This document shows positions 24,362 to 32,454 of a DNA stretch of 52,324 nt, one piece after another. The stretch's first letter is position 1. Every line of letters starts with the position of its first letter. The position numbers and the translations under genes are program-made. The notes beneath the pieces are model-generated. The model saw only the letters and a program-made list of their open reading frames with translations. It had not been told where the DNA came from and made no database searches. Source of the DNA: Streptomyces sp. Isolate_45 (GTDB lineage: Bacteria > Actinomycetota > Actinomycetes > Streptomycetales > Streptomycetaceae); the NCBI RefSeq assembly GCF_024721315.2, contig NZ_JANFAK020000049.1, forward strand, positions 1 through 52,324, in the 5' to 3' direction.

Positions 24362-26428
24362 GTGTCCAAACTGACCGACGTGCCCAAACGGATCCTGATC
24401 GGCCGGGCGCTACGCAGCGACCGCCTCGGGGAAACGCTCCTCCCCAAGCGAATCGCCCTGCCCGTGTTCGCATCCGACCCGCTCTCCTCCGTGGCATATG
24501 CCCCGGGTGAAGTGCTGCTGGTCCTGTCGATCGCGGGTGTGTCGGCGTACCACTTCAGCCCCTGGATCGCGGCCGCCGTCGTCGTCCTGATGTTCACCGT
24601 GGTCGCCTCCTACAGGCAGAACGTCCACGCGTACCCCAGCGGCGGTGGTGACTACGAGGTCGCCAACACCAACCTCGGACCCAAGGCCGGACTCACGGTG
24701 GCGAGCGCCCTGCTCGTCGACTACGTCCTCACCGTGGCCGTGTCGATCTCCTCCGGAGTCGAGAACCTCGGCTCGGCCGTCGATTTCGTCATCGAGCACA
24801 AGGTGCTCTCGGCGATGATCATGATTCTGTTGCTCACGCTGATGAATCTGCGCGGAGTCAAGGAATCCGGAAACTTCTTCGCGATTCCGACGTACATCTT
24901 CGTCGGAGCCGTCTTCGTCATGATCGCCTACGGCGCCTACCGGGGCATCGTCCTCGACGAGACGATGAAGGCCCCCACGGCCGACCTGGAGATCAAACCC
25001 GAGCACCAGGGACTGGCCGGATTCGCCCTCGTCTTCCTGCTGCTGCGCGCCTTCTCCTCAGGCTGCGCCGCGCTCACCGGCGTCGAGGCCATCAGCAACG
25101 GTGTCCCCGCCTTCCGCAAGCCCAAGAGCAAGAACGCGGCCACCACCCTGGCCCTGATGGGCGCCCTGGCCGTCACGATGTTCTGCGGCATCATCGGCCT
25201 GGCCATGGCCACGAACGTGAGGATGGCGGAGAACCCCGCCACCGACCTGATCCAGGACGGCGTGCCGGTCGGCCCCGACTACGTCCAGCACCCGGTGATC
25301 TCCCAGGTCGGCGAGGCCGTCTTCGGCGAGGGCAGCTTCCTCTTCATCGTGCTCGCGGCGGCCACCGCGCTCGTCCTCTTCCTGGCCGCCAACACCGCCT
25401 ACAACGGCTTCCCGCTGCTCGGCTCGATCCTCGCCCAGGACCGGTACCTGCCGCGCCAGCTGCACACCCGCGGCGACCGGCTCGCCTTCTCCAACGGCAT
25501 CGTCCTGCTCGCCGGCGCCGCCATGCTGCTGGTGTGGCTCTACGACGCCGACTCCACCAAGCTCATCCAGCTCTACATCGTCGGAGTCTTCGTCTCCTTC
25601 ACGCTGAGCCAGATCGGCATGGTCCGGCACTGGAACCGCCACCTGCGCACCGAGCGCGACCCCGCCGCCCGCCGCCGCATGCACCGCTCCCGGGCCATCA
25701 ACACCTTCGGCGCCTTCTTCACCGGCATGGTGCTGGTCGTCGTCCTCGCCACGAAGTTCACCCACGGCGCCTGGGTCGCCCTGCTGGGCATGGTGATCTT
25801 CTACGGAACGATGAGCGCGATCCGCAAGCACTACGACCGGGTCTCCGCCGAGATCGCCGCGGCCGAGGGCCCCAGCGACGACAGCGTCCGCCCCTCGCGC
25901 GTCCACTCCATCGTCCTGGTCTCCAAGGTCCACAAGCCCACGCTGCGCGCCCTCGCCTTCGCCAAGCTGACCCGCTCCGACACCCTCGAAGCGCTCAGCA
26001 TCAGCGTCGACCCGGTCGAGACCAAGGCCCTGCGCACGGAGTGGGACCGGCGCGGGATCAACGTCCCGCTGAAGATCCTCGACTCGCCCTACCGCGAGAT
26101 CACCCGGCCGGTCGTCGAGTACGTGAAGGGCCTGCGCAGCGAGAACCCGCGCGACGCCGTCAGCGTCTACATCCCGGAGTACGTCGTCGGCCGCTGGTAC
26201 GAGCACCTCCTCCACAACCAGAGCGCGCTGCGGCTCAAGGGCCGGCTGCTGTTCACGCCGGGCGTGATGGTGACCTCCGTGCCCTACCAGCTGGAGTCCT
26301 CCGAGCTCGCGAAGCGGCGGGCCAAGAAGCGGCAGGACTGGAACGCCCCGGGCGCCGTCCGCCGCGGACCGGTCGACACGCCGCGGCCGCCGCGCCCGCC
26401 GAGGCCGAAGAACCCGGCGGGGAAGTAG
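24362..26428 (+). CDS. APC-superfamily transporter, KimA-type potassium importer
   Basis: A 688-residue protein with a GTG start. The N-terminal ~480 residues form about 12 TM helices with the SDPLSSVAYAPGE and VASYRQNVHAYPSGGGDYEVA signatures. A cytosolic C-terminal domain of ~170 residues is USP-like. This architecture is that of B. subtilis KimA rather than true amino-acid permeases, although such genes are often annotated as permeases. The adjacent trkA genes support potassium transport. A basic Pro-rich tail ends the protein. Confidence 0.82.
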   Translation: MSKLTDVPKRILIGRALRSDRLGETLLPKRIALPVFASDPLSSVAYAPGEVLLVLSIAGVSAYHFSPWIAAAVVVLMFTVVASYRQNVHAYPSGGGDYEVANTNLGPKAGLTVASALLVDYVLTVAVSISSGVENLGSAVDFVIEHKVLSAMIMILLLTLMNLRGVKESGNFFAIPTYIFVGAVFVMIAYGAYRGIVLDETMKAPTADLEIKPEHQGLAGFALVFLLLRAFSSGCAALTGVEAISNGVPAFRKPKSKNAATTLALMGALAVTMFCGIIGLAMATNVRMAENPATDLIQDGVPVGPDYVQHPVISQVGEAVFGEGSFLFIVLAAATALVLFLAANTAYNGFPLLGSILAQDRYLPRQLHTRGDRLAFSNGIVLLAGAAMLLVWLYDADSTKLIQLYIVGVFVSFTLSQIGMVRHWNRHLRTERDPAARRRMHRSRAINTFGAFFTGMVLVVVLATKFTHGAWVALLGMVIFYGTMSAIRKHYDRVSAEIAAAEGPSDDSVRPSRVHSIVLVSKVHKPTLRALAFAKLTRSDTLEALSISVDPVETKALRTEWDRRGINVPLKILDSPYREITRPVVEYVKGLRSENPRDAVSVYIPEYVVGRWYEHLLHNQSALRLKGRLLFTPGVMVTSVPYQLESSELAKRRAKKRQDWNAPGAVRRGPVDTPRPPRPPRPKNPAGK

Positions 26429-26464
26429 CGCCGGCGGGGCGGCGGGGGTTCCCCGAGGGTGGTG

Positions 26465-26514
26465 AACGGCCGGACGAGATCCACGTAAACTGGTGGGTCG
26501 GTCGTCCGGCCGTT
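26465..26514 (+). terminator. 13-bp stem followed by T-rich run
   Basis: AACGGCCGGACGA (26465-26477) and TCGTCCGGCCGTT (26502-26514) pair perfectly across 24 nt and continue into TTTTCCTTTCGCTTTT. This is an unusually classical intrinsic terminator for Streptomyces. It would end the KimA-like transcript but could also lie within the methyltransferase leader. Confidence 0.65.
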
Positions 26515-26554
26515 TTCCTTTCGCTTTTCATTGATCTCCTGGAGCCTCCCCACC

Positions 26555-27886
26555 ATGACCGAGCAGAACGAGAAGCAGTCACTGGTCGGGGAGGAGTTCG
26601 AGGTCGAGGTCGGGCCCGTCGCGCACGGAGGCCACTGCATCGCGCGCAACGCGGACGGCCGGGTCCTGTTCGTCCGCCACACGCTGCCCGGCGAGAAGGT
26701 CATCGCGAAGGTCACCGAGGGCGACGTCGACTCCCGCTTCCTGCGCGCCGACGCCATCACCGTGCTCGACGCCTCCAAGGACCGGGTCGCGGCACCCTGT
26801 CCGTACGCCGGCCCCGGCAAGTGCGGCGGCTGCGACTGGCAGCACGCCAAGCCGGGCGCCCAGCGCCGCCTCAAGGGCGAGGTCGTCGCCGAACAACTGC
26901 TGCGCCTCGCCGGACTCACCCCGGAAGAGGCCGGCTGGGACGGCACCGTCATGCCGGCCGAGGGCGACAAGCTCCCGGCCGGACAGGTCCCCCAGTGGCG
27001 CACCCGCGTCCAGTTCGCGATCGACGACGACGGCAACGCGGGCCTGCGCAAGCACCGCTCGCACGACATCGAGCTCGTCGACCACTGCATGATCGCGGCG
27101 CCGGGAGTCTCGGAACTCGGCATCGAGAAGCAGGACTGGCCCCAGATGGCGTCGGTGGAGGCCATCGCCGCCTCCGGCTCCAACGACCGCCAGGTCGTCC
27201 TGACCCCCCGCCCCGGCGGCCGCCTGCCCCTCGTCGAGCTGGACCAGCCCGTCTCCGTCCTGCGCGTCGAGGAGAAGGACGGCGGCGTCCACCGCGTCCA
27301 CGGCCGCCCCTTCGTGCGCGAGCGCGCCGACGGCCGTACGTACCGCGTCGGCATGGGCGGCTTCTGGCAGGTCCACCCGCAGGCCGCCGACACCCTGATC
27401 AAGGCCGTCATGCAGGGCCTGATGCCGCGCAAGGGCGAGATGGCCCTCGACCTCTACTGCGGCGTCGGCATCTTCGCCGGCGCCCTCGCGGAGCGCCTCG
27501 GCGAGACCGGCGCCGTCCTCGGCATCGAGTCGACGAAGCGCGCCGTCGAGGACGCCCGCCACAACCTGGCGGACTTCCCCCGGGTCCGGATCGAGCAGGG
27601 CAAGGTCGAGCAGATCCTCCCGAAGACCGGCATCACCGAATGCGACCTGGTCGTCCTCGACCCGCCCCGTGCCGGCGCCGGCAAGCAGACGGTCCGCCAG
27701 GTGGCAGGCCTCACCCCGCGCCGCATCGCCTACGTGGCGTGCGACCCGGCAGCCCTGGCCCGCGACCTGGGCTACTTCAAGGACCAGGGCTACAAGGTCC
27801 GCACCCTGCGCGTCTTCGACCTCTTCCCGATGACCCACCACGTGGAGTGCGTGGCGATCCTGGAGCGCGTGGCGAAGGACGCCTGA
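26555..27886 (+). CDS. TRAM-domain uracil-C5 RNA methyltransferase
   Basis: A 443-residue class I SAM-dependent enzyme of the RlmC/RlmD/TrmA type. An N-terminal TRAM domain (~8-70) precedes iron-sulfur cysteines (CPYAGPGKCGGCDW), a SAM motif (LDLYCGVGIF) and DPPRAGAG. The catalytic Cys is in VACDPAALARDL. It methylates U54 of tRNA or 23S rRNA uridines; the exact site is not decidable. The ATG at 26555 was chosen over an upstream in-frame TTG because the family starts there. It neighbours a permease-like gene in mycobacteria too. Confidence 0.92.
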   Translation: MTEQNEKQSLVGEEFEVEVGPVAHGGHCIARNADGRVLFVRHTLPGEKVIAKVTEGDVDSRFLRADAITVLDASKDRVAAPCPYAGPGKCGGCDWQHAKPGAQRRLKGEVVAEQLLRLAGLTPEEAGWDGTVMPAEGDKLPAGQVPQWRTRVQFAIDDDGNAGLRKHRSHDIELVDHCMIAAPGVSELGIEKQDWPQMASVEAIAASGSNDRQVVLTPRPGGRLPLVELDQPVSVLRVEEKDGGVHRVHGRPFVRERADGRTYRVGMGGFWQVHPQAADTLIKAVMQGLMPRKGEMALDLYCGVGIFAGALAERLGETGAVLGIESTKRAVEDARHNLADFPRVRIEQGKVEQILPKTGITECDLVVLDPPRAGAGKQTVRQVAGLTPRRIAYVACDPAALARDLGYFKDQGYKVRTLRVFDLFPMTHHVECVAILERVAKDA

Positions 27887-27979
27887 CCTGCTGTTTTGTG
27901 GGCTGGCCGTCCTCTTGACCTCTTCCGGGCGTGCGAACAGTCAAGGTCAGGCGGTTCCTCTTGCAGCCGCCTGACCTGC
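27881..27979. repeat. 11-bp direct repeat GCCTGACCTGC bordering the terminator
   Basis: Copies lie at 27881-27891, spanning the methyltransferase stop, and at 27969-27979. A short duplication here marks the border between core and degenerate DNA. It may be a deletion or integration scar, or chance similarity. Confidence 0.4.
27944..27977. terminator. Terminator after the RNA methyltransferase gene
   Basis: AGGTCAGGCGG (27944-27954) pairs perfectly with CCGCCTGACCT (27967-27977) across 12 nt. Confidence 0.6.
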
Positions 27980-28455
27980 GGATTTAACAGGGTCGATGCT
28001 CTGTCGATTGTCGTCATCAGAGCGTAGTCCGGTGCCTGGCGCAGCCGGTGTACGGCAAGTGCTAGAGCCCCGGCGTCGTCGGGGCCCGGTACGGTGGCGG
28101 TCGGGTTGTCGTCGCCGTGGCAGCCCAGAACTACGATCTCGACCAGGGTCGGGTTCCAGGCGTTGGTGCCTGGTTGCGAAGTGAGGTTGCCTGCTGCGTT
28201 GACCCGGGTGGCAAGGCGATCGAGGCGGGCGAGACCGCATGGGTTCCGGGACGCTCGGTGGCGCTGTAGAAGACTCGCGCGCTTGATGGTGCCCCGTCAT
28301 GCGGCTGGGGGGACTGCGTCCAGAAGCCAGCCGGCTTTCCGTGCGGCTTGCCGGCTTCGGCCAGGCCCCACCACTGTGCGGTTTCACGGCCGCCGCACCC
28401 TCGTACGCACACGAGGCGGAGTTCGTCGTCGAGCCTGCCTGCCGGGGCGTGACCC
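27980..28455 (-). pseudogene. Probable pPIWI_RE C-terminal (RNase H-like) fragment, frameshifted
   Basis: Two minus-strand frames together look protein-like. From ~28430 one frame reads RLDDELRLVCVR…GKPHGKPAGFW…ARVFYSATERPGTH. A second frame, from ~28235, continues GLARLDRLATRVNAAGNL, then NAWNPTLVEIVVLGCH, then ALALAVHRLRQAPDY. The order 'RVFYS…KP/RP, NAWNP-LVEI-VLG, AVHRLR' resembles, from memory, the C-terminal RNase H-fold domain of prokaryotic pPIWI_RE proteins. The N-terminal part, the correct C-terminus and frame continuity are all missing, so it is dead. Family identification is moderate to low. Confidence 0.42.
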
Positions 28456-28459
28456 GCCT

Positions 28460-28941
28460 TGATCAGGTCCCTTCAGGCTGTGCAGGCTCGAAAGTCGCAC
28501 CCCGGCCGTGTCGTCGGACCCGCCGTCCTTGACCCGTACCACCGGCCGACCGGCCTCGACGAGCTGCCGCCCGATCCGCGCGGTCTGCGGTGTGGAACCG
28601 GGCAATGACCGCGATCTCCGAGGGTGCGACCCCCGGCGCCACCCAGTCGGGCAGCCGCCGGACGGCAGTGTCGGCCTCGGCCTCGGCCGACTCCGTCCCG
28701 TGCCCCTTGCACACGGGCCGCTCACCGTGCAGCAGGACCGGTAGCCGGACAGTGAGTCGGGCTCGTCGCCGGTCAGGTCGATCACGGAATCCCCGTCGGA
28801 TTCTCCAGTTTCTTCCAGGTGAAGCCCGGCATGGTGGTGCTCGCGGAACTTGTCGAAGAACTTGTGGACCCGCTTCTGGACGGGCTTCTCCAGTTTGGCG
28901 AACTCCAGGAGGAAGTCCTTGTGGATTCCGAGTGTCGCCAT
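28460..28941 (-). pseudogene. Degenerate UvrD-like helicase remnant
   Basis: From ATG 28941, MATLGIHKDFLLEFAKLEKP…KFREHHHAGLHLE is the intact N-terminus of a family of large actinobacterial UvrD/Rep-type helicases. After HLE the frame shifts and most of the ATPase core is missing, with no Walker A. Sequence resumes at DLTGDEPDSLSGYRS, then another frame gives LLHGERPV…VAPSEIAVIARFHTA, and the first frame returns with IGRQLVEAGRPVVRV and a motif ending RLSSLHSLKG. There are at least three frameshifts plus a deletion of probably >1 kb. It then joins the pPIWI-like fragment. Confidence 0.68.
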
Positions 28942-29043
28942 GGGTGCCCCCGGGTCGTGCGAGTGCCGACGCTTCGGCTGATCACCGTACGGTATGGGGC
29001 GACAATGGCGGCTCGGCGTCGAGGGTTTGGTGAGAGGACGGGC

Positions 29044-29643
29044 GTGCACGCTCAGGAGACCACGTTCAGCAAGCTGGTCCAGGGGGAGCAGCAGTTCCAA
29101 GTGCCGCTCTACCAGCGCACCTACAGTTGGCAGCGCGACGAGCTGCAGCAGTTGTGGGACGACGTACAGGAGTTGGTCGAGGACCGGCGGGAAGGGCGGT
29201 CCGGCTCCGGGCACTTCCTCGGTTCGGTCGTGCTGGCCCCCGAGCGCGTCGTCGCGGGCGGGATGCAGCGCTGGCTCGTCGTCGATGGTCAGCAGCGGAT
29301 GACGACCTTGATGCTCGCGTTCACGGCTCTGCGGGACCACCACCGGGACCGGGGCTCGGTGAAGAAGGCGGCCCGAATCAACGACCTCATCCTGGTCAAC
29401 ACGTATCAGGACGGGCACGACAGCTACCGGTTGTTGCCGACGCAGGCGGACCGTGAGGCCTACACGGCCTGCGTGGACAGCCTCCCGAGGGCAGGTGGGG
29501 CCGGGAACGTGGGCGCCGCCTACCGCTTCTTCCTCGCTGCCCTGGCCGACGGGCCGGAGAGCGGTGGTGAGGCCTGGGTGGACGCGGTCGAGTCCGTTCT
29601 GGGCGATTGCCTCTCGATCGTTGCGATCACTGCCGCCGAGGGC
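29044..29643 (+). pseudogene. 5' fragment of a DUF262 (GmrSD/ParB-like nuclease) gene
   Basis: The GTG at 29044 (RBS AGAGGA) gives the family start MHAQETTFSKLVQGEQQFQV. PLYQRTYSW (21-29) and the NTP-linked motif WLVVDGQQRMTTL (78-90) follow. DUF262 is the N-terminal domain of GmrSD-type modified-DNA restriction enzymes and related defence proteins, normally 550-700 residues. Here similarity stops at SIVAITAAEGD (~residue 200), and the frame enters JetD DNA out of frame, ending at 29712. The HNH/DUF1524 C-terminal half is absent, so it is presumably inactive. An upstream ATG at 29005 is in frame but less family-like. Confidence 0.72.
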
Positions 29644-30130
29644 GATACTCACCCTGCGTCAGCTCGCCCACCGTCCGCCGCGGGCGGCACCGCCCGTGGT
29701 CCACATCTGTGAGAACCCCGCGGTCCTTTCCGCTGCGGCGGACGCCTACGGCCCGGATGCCCGCCCACTGGTCTGCGTCCAGGGCCAGCCCTCGGCCGCC
29801 GCCCTGACCCTGCTCACCCGTCTGCACGAATACGGCGCCGCCCTCCGCTACCACGGCGACTTCGACTGGGGCGGTCTGCGCATCGCCACGACGCTGTTGG
29901 CGCACGTACCGTGGCGGCCCTGGCGCTACACGGCGCACGACTACCGTGCGGCGGTGGCAGCTGTCGGAGCTGATCAGTGCCCATTGGTCGGGAAGCCGAC
30001 GCCGTCGCCCTGGGACCCGGATCTGACGCGGGCCCTTGCCGAGCACGCGGTGCGTGTGGAGGAGGAGGCCATCCTGGACGTGCTGCTGAAGGATCTCAAG
30101 GGATCATCGGGGTCACGAATTCTTCGGTAG
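29640..30130 (+). pseudogene. 3' fragment of a Wadjet JetD-type gene (DUF2399, TIGR02679-like)
   Basis: From the junction at about 29640, one frame gives LTLRQLAHRPP, VVHICENPAVLSAAADAYG, RPLVCVQGQPSAAALTLL, RYHGDFDWGGLRIATTLL, PWRPWRYTAHDYRAAV and a normal C-terminus. These match the C-terminal toprim-like DUF2399 domain of TIGR02679-type JetD, the nuclease subunit of Wadjet anti-plasmid systems. About two thirds of the gene and jetA, jetB and jetC are absent. It is the right-hand half of a DUF262::JetD deletion fusion. Confidence 0.65.
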
Positions 30131-30172
30131 CCGGTGTGACGCTCCCGGTGCCCGAAAGCAGCTTCGGATCGA

Positions 30173-31570
30173 TCAAGTGGTTGGTTGCTGCGAGCGCAGT
30201 GCCGCGAGCAGGTGCCGGCCCAGGCGGGAGATCAGGTCGTCGAGGAGAACGATGGCGGGGTGGCCGGGGCGATGCGTTCGGAGATCGGCTCGTAGGAGGG
30301 CGGCGGACTCCCGTGATTCGGCGAATTGCCCACACTGGGCCATGGCAACTGTGAGGTTGAAGCGCGGGGTCAGCACCAGGTCGTGGGTCGGTCCGTAGAG
30401 CTCCAGTAGGAGGGGCACCAGAGTCTGGTATTCCTCCTGTGCCTCGGCTTCGCGGCCGAGCTTGGAGAGACAGAGGGCGAGAGAGGCCCGGCAGTGGAGG
30501 ATCGCCTTCTCCGCCGGGATCGGTAGGCGAGCGAGCGCGTCGATGAGGTTGCGGTAGCCCTCGTACGCCTCGGCGTAGTTCTCGGCGCGGCAGGCATCGT
30601 CGCACCGGGAGGTCAGTTCCCGGAGCTCCTCGGCTTGCTTGGCGCCCTTGCGCTCGTCGGGGGATGTGGCAGGACTCCTAGGCTCAGGCGCGGTCTGTTC
30701 GGGCAGTTGGACCGTCGCTCTCCGGGCAGCGGCGTCCGCCTCCGAGACCAGTGCCTTCAAGGCGGCGACCGTAGCTTCGGCCGACGGGCGCGACTCCGGT
30801 TCCTTGGCGAGCAGCCGCATGACCAGGTCTGCCGACTCGCCCGGCATCTCCGGGCGCAACGCGGCTACCGAACGCGGCTCTTCGTTTACATGCAAGTACG
30901 CGACGGCGACTGGGCTTTCGGCGGTGAACGGTGGGCGGCCGGTGAGGATCTCATACAGGACGCAGCCCAGGGCGTACAGGTCGCTGCGGTCGGTGGCGGG
31001 CTTCCCGACCGCCTGCTCGGGGGAGATGAAGCCGGGGGTGCCGAAGACGGCGCCGCTTAGGGTCAGGCGGGGTTCCTCCGCGGTCGGAGCGAGTGCGGCG
31101 GCGATGCCGAAGTCGAGGACCTTGACCTTGCCGTGGGTGGTCAGCATCAGGTTGGAGGGCTTCAGGTCGCGATGGACGAGCCCGCAACGGTGGGCGTGGG
31201 CGAGCACTGCGGCGATCTGTCCGGCGATGGAAAGGGCTTGGTCCACGGGGCAGATGCCGTGCTCCGTGAGGATCTGGGTGAGGGTCCGCCCCTCGACGAG
31301 TTCCATGACCAGGTACAACCTGCCGTCGGGAAGCTTGCCCACGTCGTGGATCTCGGGGACGCCCGAGTGCCGTAGCCGGGCGGTGTAACGGGCCTCCCGG
31401 CGGAAGCGCTCCTCAAAATGGGGAGCGGTGTCCTCCGGCCCGGAAGAGGTCAGGAACTTCATGGCGATGTTCCGGTCGAGGAAGTGGTCATGGGCGGCCC
31501 ACACCTCACCCATGCCGCCACGGCCGAGCATGCTGATCAGCTCGTAACGCCCCAGAATCTTCTTGTTCAT
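30173..31570 (-). CDS. Ser/Thr protein kinase with C-terminal helical (TPR-like) repeats
   Basis: A 465-residue protein. The kinase domain (~8-270) is complete: glycine loop LGRGGMGEV, K38, HRDLKPSN (D135), DFG (D153) and a GTPGFISPEQ activation segment. There is no TM helix, PASTA or sensor domain, so it is cytosolic. Residues ~335-455 form a TPR-like helical array (NYAEAYEGYRNLIDAL…EEYQTLVPLLLELYGPTHD…). It converges on the JetD fragment. It is intact beside broken defence genes, so a defence or stress role is possible but unproved. ATG at 31570 with GGAACGGGG. Confidence 0.85.
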   Translation of the reverse strand: MNKKILGRYELISMLGRGGMGEVWAAHDHFLDRNIAMKFLTSSGPEDTAPHFEERFRREARYTARLRHSGVPEIHDVGKLPDGRLYLVMELVEGRTLTQILTEHGICPVDQALSIAGQIAAVLAHAHRCGLVHRDLKPSNLMLTTHGKVKVLDFGIAAALAPTAEEPRLTLSGAVFGTPGFISPEQAVGKPATDRSDLYALGCVLYEILTGRPPFTAESPVAVAYLHVNEEPRSVAALRPEMPGESADLVMRLLAKEPESRPSAEATVAALKALVSEADAAARRATVQLPEQTAPEPRSPATSPDERKGAKQAEELRELTSRCDDACRAENYAEAYEGYRNLIDALARLPIPAEKAILHCRASLALCLSKLGREAEAQEEYQTLVPLLLELYGPTHDLVLTPRFNLTVAMAQCGQFAESRESAALLRADLRTHRPGHPAIVLLDDLISRLGRHLLAALRSQQPTT

Positions 31571-31874
31571 GCCCCGTTCCCAATGTCCGGAATATCGGAG
31601 CTTGCGGCTCCAGCCGTCACCCGCTAGCCGTGCTTGCCACAGCCTATGGCGCGGCATCCTCCTATCCAGGCTGCGCGGTCATCAGGGATGAGGCCCCGGG
31701 GCCGGTACGTGGATGCCGAGGGCTGTGATGGGAGGCGAAGGGCAGGTCGACATCCTGCGTTCGCCCTCGCCGCGCCGGAACTTCGCGGAAGATCCACGAG
31801 TCCGTGTGGTGAGGGTATCCGCCTCGGTTGGGCCGTGGGCGTCCGATGGCAGTGAAGGTCAGATGGCTTGGGTC
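31571..31874. other. 304-nt gap, no gene seen
   Basis: Only out-of-frame antisense ORFs with poor codon bias occur. The kinase promoter should lie at its left end, where an AT-richer patch (GGAATATCGG) and a small GGAGC/GCTCC hairpin are visible. It is lower in GC than the flanking core DNA and looks like part of the acquired island. Confidence 0.4.
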
Positions 31875-32330
31875 TCAGCGGTCCACGGGGAGGCCCGTCG
31901 GTTCCTTGATGCGTTTCATGATGATCTGGGAGTTGACCTCGGTGACGCCGGAGAGGGCCGTCAGTTGCTCGATCCACAGGCGTTCGTACGCGCGGAGGTC
32001 CGCGACCGCGATGCGCAGGAGGCAGCCGGGGCTGCCGAAGAGGCGGTAGGCCTCGATGACGTCGGGGATGTCCTGGAGCGCGGCCTCGAAGGCCTCGACG
32101 GCCGCGCGGTCGCGGCGGACCTCGACGGACACCAGCACCTCGAAGCCGCGGCCCACCGCCTCGGGGTCGATGACGGCGCGGTAGCCCTGGATCACCCCGT
32201 CCTCCTCCAGCTGCCGGACCCGGCGCATGCAGGGGGAGGGGGTCAGTCCCACCCGCTGGGCGAGTTCCTGGTTGCTGAGCCGGCCGTCCTTCTGAAGCTC
32301 GCGCAGGATTTCTCGGTCGATCGCGTCCAT
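31875..32330 (-). CDS. Lrp/AsnC-family transcriptional regulator
   Basis: A 151-residue protein. The N-terminal HTH (LSNQELAQRVGLTPSPCMRRV) is followed by a RAM/AsnC_trans_reg ligand domain (~65-145) with the conserved AYRLFGSPGCLLRI segment. It binds DNA as oligomers and responds to an amino acid. ATG 32330 gives the standard MDAIDREILREL start; an in-frame ATG at 32348 is possible. It is divergent from an asparaginase gene, which suggests it regulates that gene and itself. Confidence 0.9.
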   Translation of the reverse strand: MDAIDREILRELQKDGRLSNQELAQRVGLTPSPCMRRVRQLEEDGVIQGYRAVIDPEAVGRGFEVLVSVEVRRDRAAVEAFEAALQDIPDVIEAYRLFGSPGCLLRIAVADLRAYERLWIEQLTALSGVTEVNSQIIMKRIKEPTGLPVDR

Positions 32331-32331
32331 G

Positions 32332-32389
32332 GCGCAATTATCACCCATCGAATGTTGCGAGAGCGGGTGAAGAGGCAATCTCATTGCGC
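32332..32389. promoter_or_regulatory. Spaced inverted repeat in the lrp-asparaginase promoter region
   Basis: GCGCAAT (32332-32338) and ATTGCGC (32383-32389) are inverted with centres 51 bp apart, about five helical turns. A CGAGATCTCG palindrome (32429-32438) and a further AGATCTC (32392-32398) lie on the asparaginase side. Phased sites like these suit DNA-wrapping by an Lrp octamer. Confidence 0.4.
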
Positions 32390-32454
32390 GTAGATCTCAC
32401 TATCATTGCCGTGAATGGAATGTCTGTGCGAGATCTCGTGAGGGAAGGGTGGCC

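Noticed and set aside
28384..29652. A 422-residue minus-strand open frame across the helicase remnant and DUF262 gene
   Set aside because: Only the part after 28941 shows family similarity. The N-terminal half is antisense to the DUF262 reading frame.
30173..31570. Kinase considered as PknB-type growth regulator
   Set aside because: It has no TM helix or PASTA repeats, and the tail is TPR-like.
27887..31874. Island considered as a prophage or integrative element with att sites
   Set aside because: No integrase, transposase or tRNA was seen. The 11-bp direct repeat at 27881/27969 spans only 99 bp and cannot bound the island.
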